From Paraburkholderia sp. BL9I2N2 (GTDB lineage Bacteria > Pseudomonadota > Gammaproteobacteria > Burkholderiales > Burkholderiaceae): 64,000 nucleotides of DNA. Position 1 is the stretch's first letter. Every line of letters starts with the position of its first letter. This document shows, one piece after another, positions 1-8,563 of the stretch. The stretch lies in assembly GCF_004339745.1 (NCBI RefSeq), contig NZ_SMGP01000003.1:62001-126000 (forward strand). The letters run 5' to 3'. Made by a program: the position numbers and the translations under genes. A model generated the notes under the pieces. It had not been told where the DNA came from. It saw only the letters and a list, made by a program, of their open reading frames with translations, and made no database searches.

Positions 1-3
1 CTC

Positions 4-2925
4 ATGCCGACCGTCCTGCGTATTGCGGCACGCAAATTTCCGTCCATGCGCGCCCATCTCGCCACAGGCAGCGGAGTCATCCAGCTACGGCTCAGAGACA
101 ACACTCTCTCGAGGCAACTCCATTTCCGAAACGGCACCGTGTCGGGCAGCTGGGGTGTGAATCCCAAACCCGACGCCGAGCTTGTCTTCATGGATGTAGC
201 AACAGCCCGCCAGATGCTCGCGCCGAATACCGATCATGCGTTCCTGATCGATGCGCTCAAGAACTTCAAGATCACGCAGGGCGGAAGCGACCAGAAGCTC
301 GTGTGGTTCGGTCAACTCGTCAACACGATGAAGACGGCTGCGTGGCGCAAGGGCATGCCGATGAAGGACGGGACCACGCGTTACGTCACACTCACCAATG
401 GCGGACCCGTGTTCGTCTTCGTCAAAGACGACAAGATCGTCCGCACCACGCCCATCGATCTCGAAGAGGAAGATGGGCCGAGCTGGAGTATCACGGCGAG
501 AGGTCGCCGGTTTTCGCCCGCACGGCGCGCGACGGTCAGCCCGCACGCGCTCTCCCTCAAATCGCTCGTGTACTCCGAAAAACGCCTCCTCTATCCGATG
601 AAGCGCGTCGATTTCAACCCGAATGGCGAACGCAATCCACAGAATCGCGGGATCTCGGGTTATGAACGCATCAGCTGGGACAAAGCCCTCGATATCGTCG
701 CTGGAGAAATCCGTCGCATGAAGAAGGACTACGGCCCTGGAGCGATAGCCATGGTCACGGGCGCACATCACCAGTGGGGCAACATCAACTACTACCTGAG
801 CGCGATGCTGCGCTTCGGCAACCTGATCGGCTTTACCCGCGTCGAACCGAGTCCGATCAGTTGGGAAGGCTGGTACTGGGGGGCCATGCATCACTACGGC
901 AACAGCCTGCGTCTGGGCACGCCGAGCTTTTACGGCACGACCGAGGACTGTCTTCAGCATGCCGAGGTAATCGTGTTCTGGTCGAGCGATCCCGAATCGA
1001 CCAGCGGCGTCTATGGTGGATTCGAAGGCACCGAGCGCCGACTGTGGGCCAAGCGCCTCGGTATTGAGTTCGTGCATATCGATCCCTATCTGACGAACTC
1101 CGCTCAGTTCCTTGGCGGAAAATGGCTGCCGATCAAACCTGGTACCGACTCGGCGCTCGCGATCGCGATCATGCATGAATGGATGATCAGTGGCAGCTAC
1201 GATAAGGAATACGTGGCGTCAAAAACCACCGGCTTCGACGAATGGCGCGCCTACGTTCTCGGTGAAGAGGACGGCACACCGAAAACGCCGGAGTGGCAGG
1301 AAGCCGAAACCGGTGTGCCCGCCAAGGACGTCCGCAGTCTTGCGCAGTTGTGGGCATCAAAGAAGACTTATCTCGCAGCGGGCGGTCTTGGCGCGGGCTT
1401 TGGTGGCGCATGCCGCACCGAGACTGGTGCTCAATGGGCGCGAAGCGTCGTCATGATGATGGCGATGCAGGGATGGGGGAAACCGGGGATCAACTTCGGC
1501 AATTTGCAGATCGGTGCCCCGCAGGACCTCAATTTTTACTTTCCCGGGTACGCCGAGGGTGGAATCTCGGGCGATCTGAACAACACCGCGAGCGCGGCCA
1601 ACAACTACTGCCGCATGCCTCACATCATCACTATCAACCCGGTGAAGCAGTCCGTTCCGCGTCAACGGCTTGCCGAAGCCATCGTGGAGGGACACGCGGA
1701 AGGCTACGCTTGGGACGGCTTCTCGATCGAGGGGCAATTTGCCGAATACTCGTATCCGAGGCCAGGCTATTCCCGCATCCACATGCTGTATCGCTATGGC
1801 TCGTCATCGTTCGGTACAACGCCGGGATCGAACAGGCTCGTCGAAGCGTATCGTCATTCATCGCTCGAATTTATCGTTAACCAGTCGATCTGGATGGAAA
1901 ATGAGGCCCAGTTCGCAGACATCATTCTGCCTGCGTGTACCGCGCTCGAACGTGATGACATCTCCGAATGGGCCAACTGCGGCGGCTACATCCAGCATGC
2001 GCAGAGCCAGCTCAATCACCGTGTAGTGACCATGCAGCACAAATGCATTGAGCCCCTCGGCGAATCGAAGTCCGACTATCAGATCTTTCTGGACATCCTG
2101 ACAAGGCTTGGATACGGCGGGATGTTCTCGGAAGGCGGTTGCTCCGAATTGGCCTGGTGCGAGCGGATGTTCAATTCAACGGACTTGCCCAAGCAGACCA
2201 CCTGGAAGAAATTCCTGCAAAAAGGCTATCACGTCGTGCCGCCGCCGAAAAACGACGACAAGCCGCCTGTCGATATGCGCTGGTTTGCGGAAGGCCGTCC
2301 GAAGGATTTGCCGGAACCCAATCCGCTACCTGCCACGTATTCGATCGGCTTTGGCGACGGGCTGCCGACGCAGTCGGGCAAGTTCGAGTTCGTGCCGTCG
2401 AGCCTGCGCCGCATCGAACAGATTGATCCCGCGAGGCCGGCCGTCAACCGGTACATAAACCGCGCCAGCACCGTGAAACAATCGTTTCCGCTGCAGCTCG
2501 TGACCAACCATCCGGTCTACAGCTTCCATACGCATGCGGACGGGAAGAACAGTCACGTCAGCATGATCGACGAACACCGGATGGAGGTCGGTGGATATCG
2601 ATATTGGGTCCTGCGATTGAGTTCCCGGGATGCAGAAACTCGCGGTCTACAGCGTGGCAATCTGGTTCGGGTCTACAACTCGCAGGCGTCCGTCATCTGT
2701 GCCGTCGACGTTTCTCAGCTCGTCAAGGCGGGGGTGGCCCGCGGCAACGAGTCGTGTGCCGAGCTCGACATGATCGAGACTTCAATCGGCTTGGTCGATC
2801 GCGGAGGCTGTCTCAATCTCCTGACGCCAGGTGGAAAAATGAGTTCGACCGCGGACGGGATCATGCCAAATACTTGCTGGGTGGAGGTGGAAAAATGGGA
2901 CTCAAAACTCGGGAAAGCAGCGTGA
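4..2925 (+). CDS. Molybdopterin oxidoreductase, transhydroxylase-like large subunit with SCP2-like N-terminus
   Basis: The protein has 973 residues. Residues about 170-960 follow the DMSO-reductase-type molybdopterin family and look most like pyrogallol-phloroglucinol transhydroxylase large subunits. The segment WSSDPE at residues 326-331 lies where that family has its Ser molybdenum ligand next to an Asp. The C-terminal third carries the usual MoCo-binding beta-barrel (LVTNHPVYSFHTH). Residues 1-120 resemble an SCP2-type lipid-binding domain, which the classical enzyme of about 875 residues lacks. No [4Fe-4S] CxxC motif is seen near the N-terminus, as expected for the transhydroxylase branch. 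The next gene, overlapping by 31 nt, is its Fe-S partner. Substrate is inferred: a polyhydroxylated aromatic. The reading frame is open to the window edge, so the true start could lie just upstream. Confidence 0.82.
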   Translation: MPTVLRIAARKFPSMRAHLATGSGVIQLRLRDNTLSRQLHFRNGTVSGSWGVNPKPDAELVFMDVATARQMLAPNTDHAFLIDALKNFKITQGGSDQKLVWFGQLVNTMKTAAWRKGMPMKDGTTRYVTLTNGGPVFVFVKDDKIVRTTPIDLEEEDGPSWSITARGRRFSPARRATVSPHALSLKSLVYSEKRLLYPMKRVDFNPNGERNPQNRGISGYERISWDKALDIVAGEIRRMKKDYGPGAIAMVTGAHHQWGNINYYLSAMLRFGNLIGFTRVEPSPISWEGWYWGAMHHYGNSLRLGTPSFYGTTEDCLQHAEVIVFWSSDPESTSGVYGGFEGTERRLWAKRLGIEFVHIDPYLTNSAQFLGGKWLPIKPGTDSALAIAIMHEWMISGSYDKEYVASKTTGFDEWRAYVLGEEDGTPKTPEWQEAETGVPAKDVRSLAQLWASKKTYLAAGGLGAGFGGACRTETGAQWARSVVMMMAMQGWGKPGINFGNLQIGAPQDLNFYFPGYAEGGISGDLNNTASAANNYCRMPHIITINPVKQSVPRQRLAEAIVEGHAEGYAWDGFSIEGQFAEYSYPRPGYSRIHMLYRYGSSSFGTTPGSNRLVEAYRHSSLEFIVNQSIWMENEAQFADIILPACTALERDDISEWANCGGYIQHAQSQLNHRVVTMQHKCIEPLGESKSDYQIFLDILTRLGYGGMFSEGGCSELAWCERMFNSTDLPKQTTWKKFLQKGYHVVPPPKNDDKPPVDMRWFAEGRPKDLPEPNPLPATYSIGFGDGLPTQSGKFEFVPSSLRRIEQIDPARPAVNRYINRASTVKQSFPLQLVTNHPVYSFHTHADGKNSHVSMIDEHRMEVGGYRYWVLRLSSRDAETRGLQRGNLVRVYNSQASVICAVDVSQLVKAGVARGNESCAELDMIETSIGLVDRGGCLNLLTPGGKMSSTADGIMPNTCWVEVEKWDSKLGKAA

Positions 2926-3767
2926 ACGGCTGGGCGCTGGTCGTTGACGTTTCACTCTGCATCAATTGCAGAAACTGCGTCCTCGCAACCAAGGACGAGT
3001 ACACCGGCAATGCCTTTCCGGGTTATTCCGCGCCTCATCCGCCGGAAGGCCTGGAAACGATCCGGATCGAACGCCACGTTCGCGGAGAGGGCTCGCTCGT
3101 CGATGTCACCTATATCCCGAAGACTTGCAATCACTGTGACAACGCACCCTGCGTCAAAGCGGCTTCCGACGGTGCGATCTACAAGCGTCCGGACGGCGTC
3201 GTCGTGATCGACCCGGTCAAGTCGCGTGGCCGGCGCGATCTGGTCGGGACATGCCCTTACGGCATGATCGAATGGAACGAACAGGAACAGGTACCGCAGA
3301 ACTGGAACTTCGACGCTCACCTGCTCGACGCCGGCTGGAAAGAGCCGCGCTGCGCGCAAGCTTGTCCCACCAAGGCGATCCGTGCGTTGAATGTCGAGGA
3401 CGCCCAATTGGCGGAAATGGTCGAGAAAGAGCACCTGTCAGTGATTCGCCCCGAGTTAGGCACCAAGCCGCGCGTCTTCTACAAGAATCTGGACGATGCG
3501 CTCAGCCATCTGGTGGCAGGCAACGTCTGCGAAGACTTGGGTGACGGCCAACTGCGCAATCTTGAGGGTGCCGAAGTTGTCCTGCGCGACTCCTCCGATG
3601 GAAGCGAACGCACAACCAGGACCGACCATTTCGGCGACTTCCGATTCTCTGGGCTGATTGCGCCGTCCTCGCGTATCGAGCTGCGGGTGACAAAGGATGG
3701 AACGGAAAAGGTCCTCGCTACGAGAGACCGCACAGGAAGCGTCAACCTCGGCACGCTACTCTATTGA
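2895..3767 (+). CDS. Transhydroxylase-like small subunit, ferredoxin-type [4Fe-4S] protein
   Basis: A 290-residue electron-transfer subunit. Cysteine groups at residues 22-28 (CxxCxxC), 78-86 (CNHCDNAPC) and 153-157 (CAQAC-P) fit the multiple [4Fe-4S] clusters of DMSO-reductase-family beta subunits. From about residue 224 to the end there is a beta-rich segment (GAEVVLRD, FGDFRFSGL) resembling the Cna-B/transthyretin-like C-terminal domain known from pyrogallol transhydroxylase small subunits. This supports the assignment of the pair over a generic nitrate- or DMSO-reductase-type complex. The ATG at 2895 has a GGAGG-like ribosome site inside the end of the large-subunit gene, so the two are translationally linked. 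A longer frame runs upstream but only as an overlap with the first gene. Confidence 0.82.
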   Translation: MGLKTRESSVNGWALVVDVSLCINCRNCVLATKDEYTGNAFPGYSAPHPPEGLETIRIERHVRGEGSLVDVTYIPKTCNHCDNAPCVKAASDGAIYKRPDGVVVIDPVKSRGRRDLVGTCPYGMIEWNEQEQVPQNWNFDAHLLDAGWKEPRCAQACPTKAIRALNVEDAQLAEMVEKEHLSVIRPELGTKPRVFYKNLDDALSHLVAGNVCEDLGDGQLRNLEGAEVVLRDSSDGSERTTRTDHFGDFRFSGLIAPSSRIELRVTKDGTEKVLATRDRTGSVNLGTLLY

Positions 3768-3812
3768 AATCAGGTCTCTAGAGTGAGCGCGAAGCACATA
3801 CACGATGTATAA

Positions 3813-4732
3813 CGCTACGAAGAGACGCTGGGTCATGAGGTCGACGTTGGCATTATTGGTGCGGGCGCGGCTGGCATGGGTGCTGCGATCGTAACGGAGA
3901 GCGAGGGGCTCGAGCCTCTCCTGCTGGAGAAAACCAAGGGCCGCCTCGCCCTCGACTATCTGTTGCGTCATTGCGAACTGGAAGTGGTCGCGCTCAACTA
4001 CCCGGACTACTATCCCGAGCTGCCCGGTGGCACGTTCGGGCGCGCCCATGCGCCGCTCGAATTCGATAGTCGCCAGCTTGGCTCTCATTTTAAGGACCTG
4101 CGTGCACCACTGCCGGCATTCGCGTCGTTCGGCGGCATGATGCTTGACCTGGTCGATCTCTTTCACATTCTGTCCTTCACTCGGTCCGCACGCTCGTTCG
4201 TTCACGTGCTGAAGCGCTTACCCCTCCATGGTGTCGATCGACTCAATCATCACCCCGGCACTCGGCTCGTTGGCGGAAGCGCGCTTATCGCCCGTTTGTA
4301 CAAGACCCTACGCGATCGTCAGGTCGAGGTCTGGCTACACGCATCCGCGAGCCGACTGATTACGGAAGACCGCAGGGTCGTGGGCGCGGAAGTGATTTGA
4401 AACCGACGTGCCATCCGTGTTCGTGCGCGCGGCGGTGTGGTGATAGCAACCGGCGGCTACCCGGGAAACGTTGACATGCGCCGCGAGCACTCCCGCAAGC
4501 CTACGGTCAATCTCAAACTTGGATTGATGAGCAACGCGGTTTCATCGCGGTCGGCAAGGATGGAAACCGCTTCACCAACGAGGCGGCTTCGTTCACGTGC
4601 CGCGCGCTGGCGGGCACGCTGCGCTGACGCTAGCCGGCGCGGCTCGAAACGGGATTCCTGGCCTGGAGCGGATCGGGGGACGAGAACGACGTGCCGGGGC
4701 AGGCGCGCGTGGCACCGCGCTGCCCCGAATGA
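3813..4732 (+). pseudogene. Decayed FAD-dependent oxidoreductase (fumarate reductase/KstD-like flavoprotein)
   Basis: The FAD dinucleotide motif GIIGAGAAG is readable at about 3849-3875, but the stretch that normally follows it is missing. An open part (RLVGGSALIARLY, RRVVGAEVI) stops at 4400 in frame. In other frames come GVVIATGGYPGN (about 4433-4468) and GFIAVGKDGNRFTNEAASF (about 4540-4600), both standard landmarks of this flavoprotein family. No clear family signal is seen after about 4640. The gene therefore has at least one internal deletion and several frameshifts, and no C-terminus. A separate C-terminal piece of the same family lies at 16477-16662. Position behind the transhydroxylase genes suggests it once belonged to that operon. 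Confidence 0.75.
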
Positions 4733-4747
4733 GCTCAGGTATAAGAA

Positions 4748-5746
4748 TCAGATCTTGAAGCTTTCGAGGCTCGCAGGGTGAAACAGCTCGTGCGGCTGCA
4801 ACCGGCGGCTGGAAAGCCCCTCCGCATAATGCTGGGCAAGGAAGCGATCGATGGTCTGCTCGTTTTCGGCAAAGCCGTACGACCAGAAATCGAAGCCCAT
4901 CAGCTTGCGCGCTGCCCGCAACTGATCTTCGACGAACGGCAAGGTCACTTTGGTCGCCCCGGTCTCGCTGAGCCGCGCGAGCGCGAGGGCCTTCGATTTC
5001 TCGAATGCCTTCACGAGTGCACCCGGCAGCCACGGATGCTGGTCGGCGAGCGTCTTTCTGACACCCAGCGTGTGCATGATCGGAAACAGCTTTGTGCGCG
5101 CATACCAATCGGCCGCAGTTTTGTGTGGATCGTCGAAGAGATACCGAACCTGCGGATGGCCCTGGTCAAAGCAGGAAGGCGCACGCGGACCGATGACGGC
5201 ATCGATCTTCCCCGCCGCCAGAAGTCCGGAGATGGTTTCGCCTTCGGGGGCGTCTTCAAGCCTGATGTCACGGGGCAAGTTCAGCGCGATCTTCTCGACT
5301 CTGGCCGGATCTTCGTAGCCGCCGCGCACCCAGGTCACGTCCGATGCCTTGACCCCATACTCCTCCTCAAGAAAGAGACGGACCCAGACATTGGCGGTGA
5401 GCTGGTACTCGGGGACCCCAATGCGCTTGCCCTTCAGGTCCTCAGGCTTCTCGATCCCCCGGTCCGCTCGCACGTAGATCGACGTATGCCGAAACGCCCG
5501 CGACGGAAAGACCGGCACGGCGATATAAGACGAAGCGCCCGCGGCCGTCTTGACCGAGTAGCTGCTGAGCGAGAGCTCGCAGATGTCGTAGTCGGCGTGC
5601 CGAAACGCGCGAAAGAAGATCTCCTCAGGCTCCTGCAGCATGAAGACCGGATCTACGCCGTCGATCTGAACATCCCCATCGATCAGCGGCCGCATGCGGT
5701 CATAGTTGCCAACGGCGATAGACAGCCGAAGCTTTTGATTTCCCAT
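4748..5746 (-). CDS. 4,5-dihydroxyphthalate decarboxylase-like protein (NMT1/periplasmic-binding fold)
   Basis: A 332-residue protein with the pattern of the Pht5-type 4,5-dihydroxyphthalate decarboxylase group, which shares the NMT1/ABC-binding-protein fold but has no signal peptide. Landmarks are the opening KLRLSIAVGNYDRMRPL, the ADYDICELSLSSY segment near residue 52, KGKRIGVPEY near residue 105, and the C-terminal LSSRRLQPHELFHP. The absence of an export signal argues for a cytoplasmic enzyme rather than a transporter component. In the family it removes CO2 from dihydroxyphthalate-like acids; the actual substrate here is inferred from the aromatic context. It is transcribed divergently from the sugar-type binding protein, from promoter 5835-5880. 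Confidence 0.75.
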   Translation of the reverse strand: MGNQKLRLSIAVGNYDRMRPLIDGDVQIDGVDPVFMLQEPEEIFFRAFRHADYDICELSLSSYSVKTAAGASSYIAVPVFPSRAFRHTSIYVRADRGIEKPEDLKGKRIGVPEYQLTANVWVRLFLEEEYGVKASDVTWVRGGYEDPARVEKIALNLPRDIRLEDAPEGETISGLLAAGKIDAVIGPRAPSCFDQGHPQVRYLFDDPHKTAADWYARTKLFPIMHTLGVRKTLADQHPWLPGALVKAFEKSKALALARLSETGATKVTLPFVEDQLRAARKLMGFDFWSYGFAENEQTIDRFLAQHYAEGLSSRRLQPHELFHPASLESFKI

Positions 5747-5834
5747 TACCTCTTCTCCTTGTTGCGGAACAATCGAAACGAAAGTGTCAGCACGAGCCAG
5801 CCACGCGTACCCGGAGGCCGATTAGACCGGAATC

Positions 5835-5880
5835 CATTCATCCTATATAGCATGATCCCACTAAGCATTACATGTGTCAA
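5835..5880 (-). promoter_or_regulatory. Promoter/operator P1 of the decarboxylase gene
   Basis: On the minus strand TTGACA (5875-5880), 17 bp, GATCAT (5852-5857), then G and CTATATAGGATG. The same layout occurs at 5986-6030, 8134-8179 and 16361-16404. The downstream ATA-rich element overlaps the -10 side and is a likely regulator site. Confidence 0.6.
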
Positions 5881-5985
5881 GAATCGTGGAAGGTCATTGC
5901 CAGTCTCGTTTTCCAGACTGTGGGTGGATGCGCAGCACCCGGCGCGTTCATGTGCGCCCTTGCCCAGGGACTTTCCCCAGGGGGC

Positions 5986-6030
5986 TTGACTTCGTTCATC
6001 CCGAAACACATTATTCGATATAAATCTATC
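5986..6030 (+). promoter_or_regulatory. Promoter/operator P2 upstream of the binding-protein gene
   Basis: TTGACT (5986-5991), exactly 17 bp, CATTAT (6009-6014), followed by TCGATATAAATCTATC. It belongs to the same four-member promoter family as P1, P3 and P4 and points toward 6142. Confidence 0.6.
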
Positions 6031-6141
6031 TTGTAACGCATCGATTCACTTAGGATCACGTACCAATGCCGCTACAGGAGATTCCATTTTCCTGATCGGC
6101 CCATTTCCATCACTCATCCTTCACCCAAGGCGAGGATCACC

Positions 6142-7356
6142 ATGTTCTTCAAGCTTCGCGTATTGCAGGCTGCAGTGCGAAAACTGCAAAGTCCGTTCGT
6201 TGCGCAAGAGACTCGGCGCGCTCATCAGTGCGGCCTCAAGAACCGGCGCGATCTTCGATACTGGCGAGGGAAGATGCTCGTCTCCATTGCGCAAATAAAC
6301 GCCGGCCTGCTTCTTTCCACGGGTTTGGTCTGTACCGCTGCCAACGCGGCGGAAGATTCCATCACGAACCATCAAGGCGACATCACACCGATGTGCGGCG
6401 CGAAGCCGATGATCGTCGGCGTGTCGGACGGCTACGGCGGTAATACGTGGCGCAAGACGGGCCTCGCGGAAGTCAAGGACGAGCTCAGTCGGTGCAAGAA
6501 CGTCACACGGGTCATCTACAGCAATGCCAACGGCGATCCGCAGAAGGCGAATTCCGACATCAACAGCATGGTCGCGCAGGGCATCAACGTCCTCATTCTT
6601 CTTCCTGACTTCGGCGCGGTTCAGCTTCCCGCAATGCGGGCCGCCATGAAGGCGGGCGTCGCGGTTGTCCCGTACTCGGCTCAACTGGCTGGCGTACCCG
6701 GCCGTGACTACGTCGTCAACGTGGTGGGTAATACGCAGCAGATCGGTGTCATGTGGGCTGACTGGCTGGGAACCACACTCAAGAAGGGAAATGTGGTGTT
6801 CATGGGTGGATCGCCCGGAGCGACCACCTCCCAAAACTTCATGGACGGTCTGAGAAGCGGACTCAAGAAGTACCCGGGTCTGAAGTTGCTCAACGAGCAG
6901 TACATCGTGACGAATTGGAATCCCGTCGACGCCCAGAAGGCCACGGTCGGTCTCATCGCGCAGTATCCGAAGATCGACGCCATCGTGACGGATGGCGGCG
7001 AAACCGCGCTGGCCGCCGTAAAGGCATTCGAACAGGCTCACCTTCCGGTCCCCGCCATCGCGACGATTGCAAGCGACAACCAGGTGAACTGCCATTTTGT
7101 CGCGGCGAAACAGTCGGGCAAGCCATATCCCTATTACACACTCGACGGCACGACGACTTACGTGCGTTTTGCGGTACGCCAGGGCGTCGCTGCCTACCAA
7201 GGAACCGTCAACAAGGAATCCCCTTCGATCCTTCCGTTCCCGTATGCGGACAGCGCGAAGGGGCTCGACCCGAAGTGCGATCCCGCGGCACCGCCGGATG
7301 CCGACCTCACCTCCGCGCTCCCGCCGGAAAAGCTGAAGGCCGTGTTCGAGCATTGA
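6142..7356 (+). CDS. Sugar-type ABC transporter substrate-binding protein
   Basis: A periplasmic-binding-protein type 1 fold (RbsB/Peripla_BP_4 group): IVGVSDGYGGNTWRK near the start of the mature part, QGINVLILLPDF, VVNVVGNTQQIG, GGSPGATTSQN, and DAIVTDGGE. The frame opens at 6142 (404 aa, with GCGAGG 6 nt upstream). A second start at 6274 (GAGGG just upstream) gives a normal signal peptide: hydrophobic stretch INAGLLLSTGLVCTAANA ending in an A-x-A cleavage site. I favour 6274 biologically but keep the longer frame as the outer limit. The ATPase and permease expected downstream survive only as fragments, so this binding protein is an orphan. Ligand unknown; a glycoside or polyol is plausible. 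Confidence 0.8.
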   Translation: MFFKLRVLQAAVRKLQSPFVAQETRRAHQCGLKNRRDLRYWRGKMLVSIAQINAGLLLSTGLVCTAANAAEDSITNHQGDITPMCGAKPMIVGVSDGYGGNTWRKTGLAEVKDELSRCKNVTRVIYSNANGDPQKANSDINSMVAQGINVLILLPDFGAVQLPAMRAAMKAGVAVVPYSAQLAGVPGRDYVVNVVGNTQQIGVMWADWLGTTLKKGNVVFMGGSPGATTSQNFMDGLRSGLKKYPGLKLLNEQYIVTNWNPVDAQKATVGLIAQYPKIDAIVTDGGETALAAVKAFEQAHLPVPAIATIASDNQVNCHFVAAKQSGKPYPYYTLDGTTTYVRFAVRQGVAAYQGTVNKESPSILPFPYADSAKGLDPKCDPAAPPDADLTSALPPEKLKAVFEH

Positions 7357-7363
7357 TAGCTGA

Positions 7364-7900
7364 TTAGAGTCCTGAACGAACAGCATTCACTGCGGCAGAT
7401 CGATGGGGTGACGACGATCTTTCCCGGCGTGCGGGCACTTGACAACGTTACCCTGTCGGAAAAAAACGGCGCGGGCAAATCCACCCTCATGGCTGTGGCT
7501 TCGGGCGCCCTCGTCGCTGACGGCGGGCGCGTCGTCATCAATGACGAGCAAACCTCGGGTAACACCGAACCGGCGCACGCCACCGTATTCGCGAAGCGCA
7601 AAAGATCGCCAACCGCATCACGGTGCTTCGCGACGGCTAGAACAGAGACCGCCGATGTCCCGGTCAGTGTTGCATGCCTCATCCGACGAATTTCGCATGC
7701 GCAATTGATCCGCGTGCCTTCCAAGGTATTAATCGCTTTCGCTCTCGTGGCGACGGCATCCGTCTTCGCCCGGACGACCGCGTCGGGCGCAAATTCGTTC
7801 CGCGACAACGGTGGCTTTAGGTACGCGCGACGCGTGCGCCGAGAGCCTGGTGATACTGGATGTGAGCATCGCGGGGGCCCGACTACGTCACCCAACGTCG
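7364..7900 (+). pseudogene. Remnants of sugar ABC transporter ATPase and permease
   Basis: About 7399-7495 encodes IDGVTTIFPGVRALDNVTL joined directly to NGAGKSTLM. That is the start of an RbsA/MglA-type ATPase with the stretch before Walker A deleted (normally ending GExNGAGKSTL). At about 7590-7640 another frame reads EAQKIANRITVLRDG, a C-terminal landmark of the second ATPase domain, so most of the gene is gone. A following segment (VLIAFALVATASVFAR) resembles a first permease helix. It lies right behind the intact binding protein and most likely completed that transporter. No functional product is expected. Confidence 0.65.
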
Positions 7901-8133
7901 GACGGTAGTTCGGCGAAACAATCTTCGATTCGGCAACACCCTGCAGTATGCACACAGACGGTTCCCGAGGATCTTCTGCGCTTCACGGCCGTAGAAACGG
8001 TGAAGCGTTCGCGTCAACCACGACAAGCTTCTGTCACGGTCATCGACGACCTCCATTCCTCAACAAATGCTCACCGACAGGCGGCACACGACCGTCGCCC
8101 ACACGCCGTTCATCAGGGCATTCCCTGGGTTCC
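7901..8133. other. Non-coding stretch
   Basis: I see no supported gene between the ABC remnants and promoter P3. Short open frames here lack ribosome sites and family resemblance. Confidence 0.5.
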
Positions 8134-8179
8134 TTGACTTATTTTATTCTATGACGCATGATTCTATATAAATCGATTG
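8134..8179 (+). promoter_or_regulatory. Promoter/operator P3 upstream of the BKACE-like gene
   Basis: TTGACT (8134-8139), 17 bp, CATGAT (8157-8162), then TCTATATAAATCGATTG. GATT and AATC flank CTATATA as an imperfect dyad. The gene starts about 390 nt downstream at 8564; 8180-8563 carries no recognisable gene and may be a long leader. Confidence 0.6.
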
Positions 8180-8563
8180 ATTGCGGAATCATCTCAGCAA
8201 AAACGATTTAATTACGAGAGTGACCAGCTCCTTGCATCCCTGCGTTTCTTACCGCGTAGGGGGTCGCAGGGCAGAAGCGGACTCGAGGATCTCGAATGTG
8301 TGGATATGGACGTGGTGAGGAGGTCGCCGTGGTGTGCAAGCAGTCCAGCCGGGGTTCGGGTCTCCCCTCCAACGACGTGCGGCTCGAAGCGCCTATGCGG
8401 GTAATCCGGGAAGCCTCCACGCAGCGCAAAACGTTTCGCGTCTCGCGCAAGGCGGATACGGGCCGCGGCTTCTCCGGATCGACCCGCCAGAACCTCTCAA
8501 ATTGATTGCCGTGGGTTCGTAAGATTTGCGAACCCAAATTCACTACCTGTGTTGAGGATCATC

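Noticed and set aside
85..1176. Long minus-strand open frame (363 codons)
   Set aside because: Lies entirely antisense to the transhydroxylase large subunit, is Arg/His/Asp-rich and has no family motif; a shadow of GC-rich coding DNA.
4778..5989. Plus-strand open frame of 403 codons
   Set aside because: Antisense of the decarboxylase-like gene, whose protein has clear family features; no ribosome site.
6121..7386. Minus-strand open frame of 421 codons
   Set aside because: Antisense of the substrate-binding protein with its signal peptide and fold landmarks.
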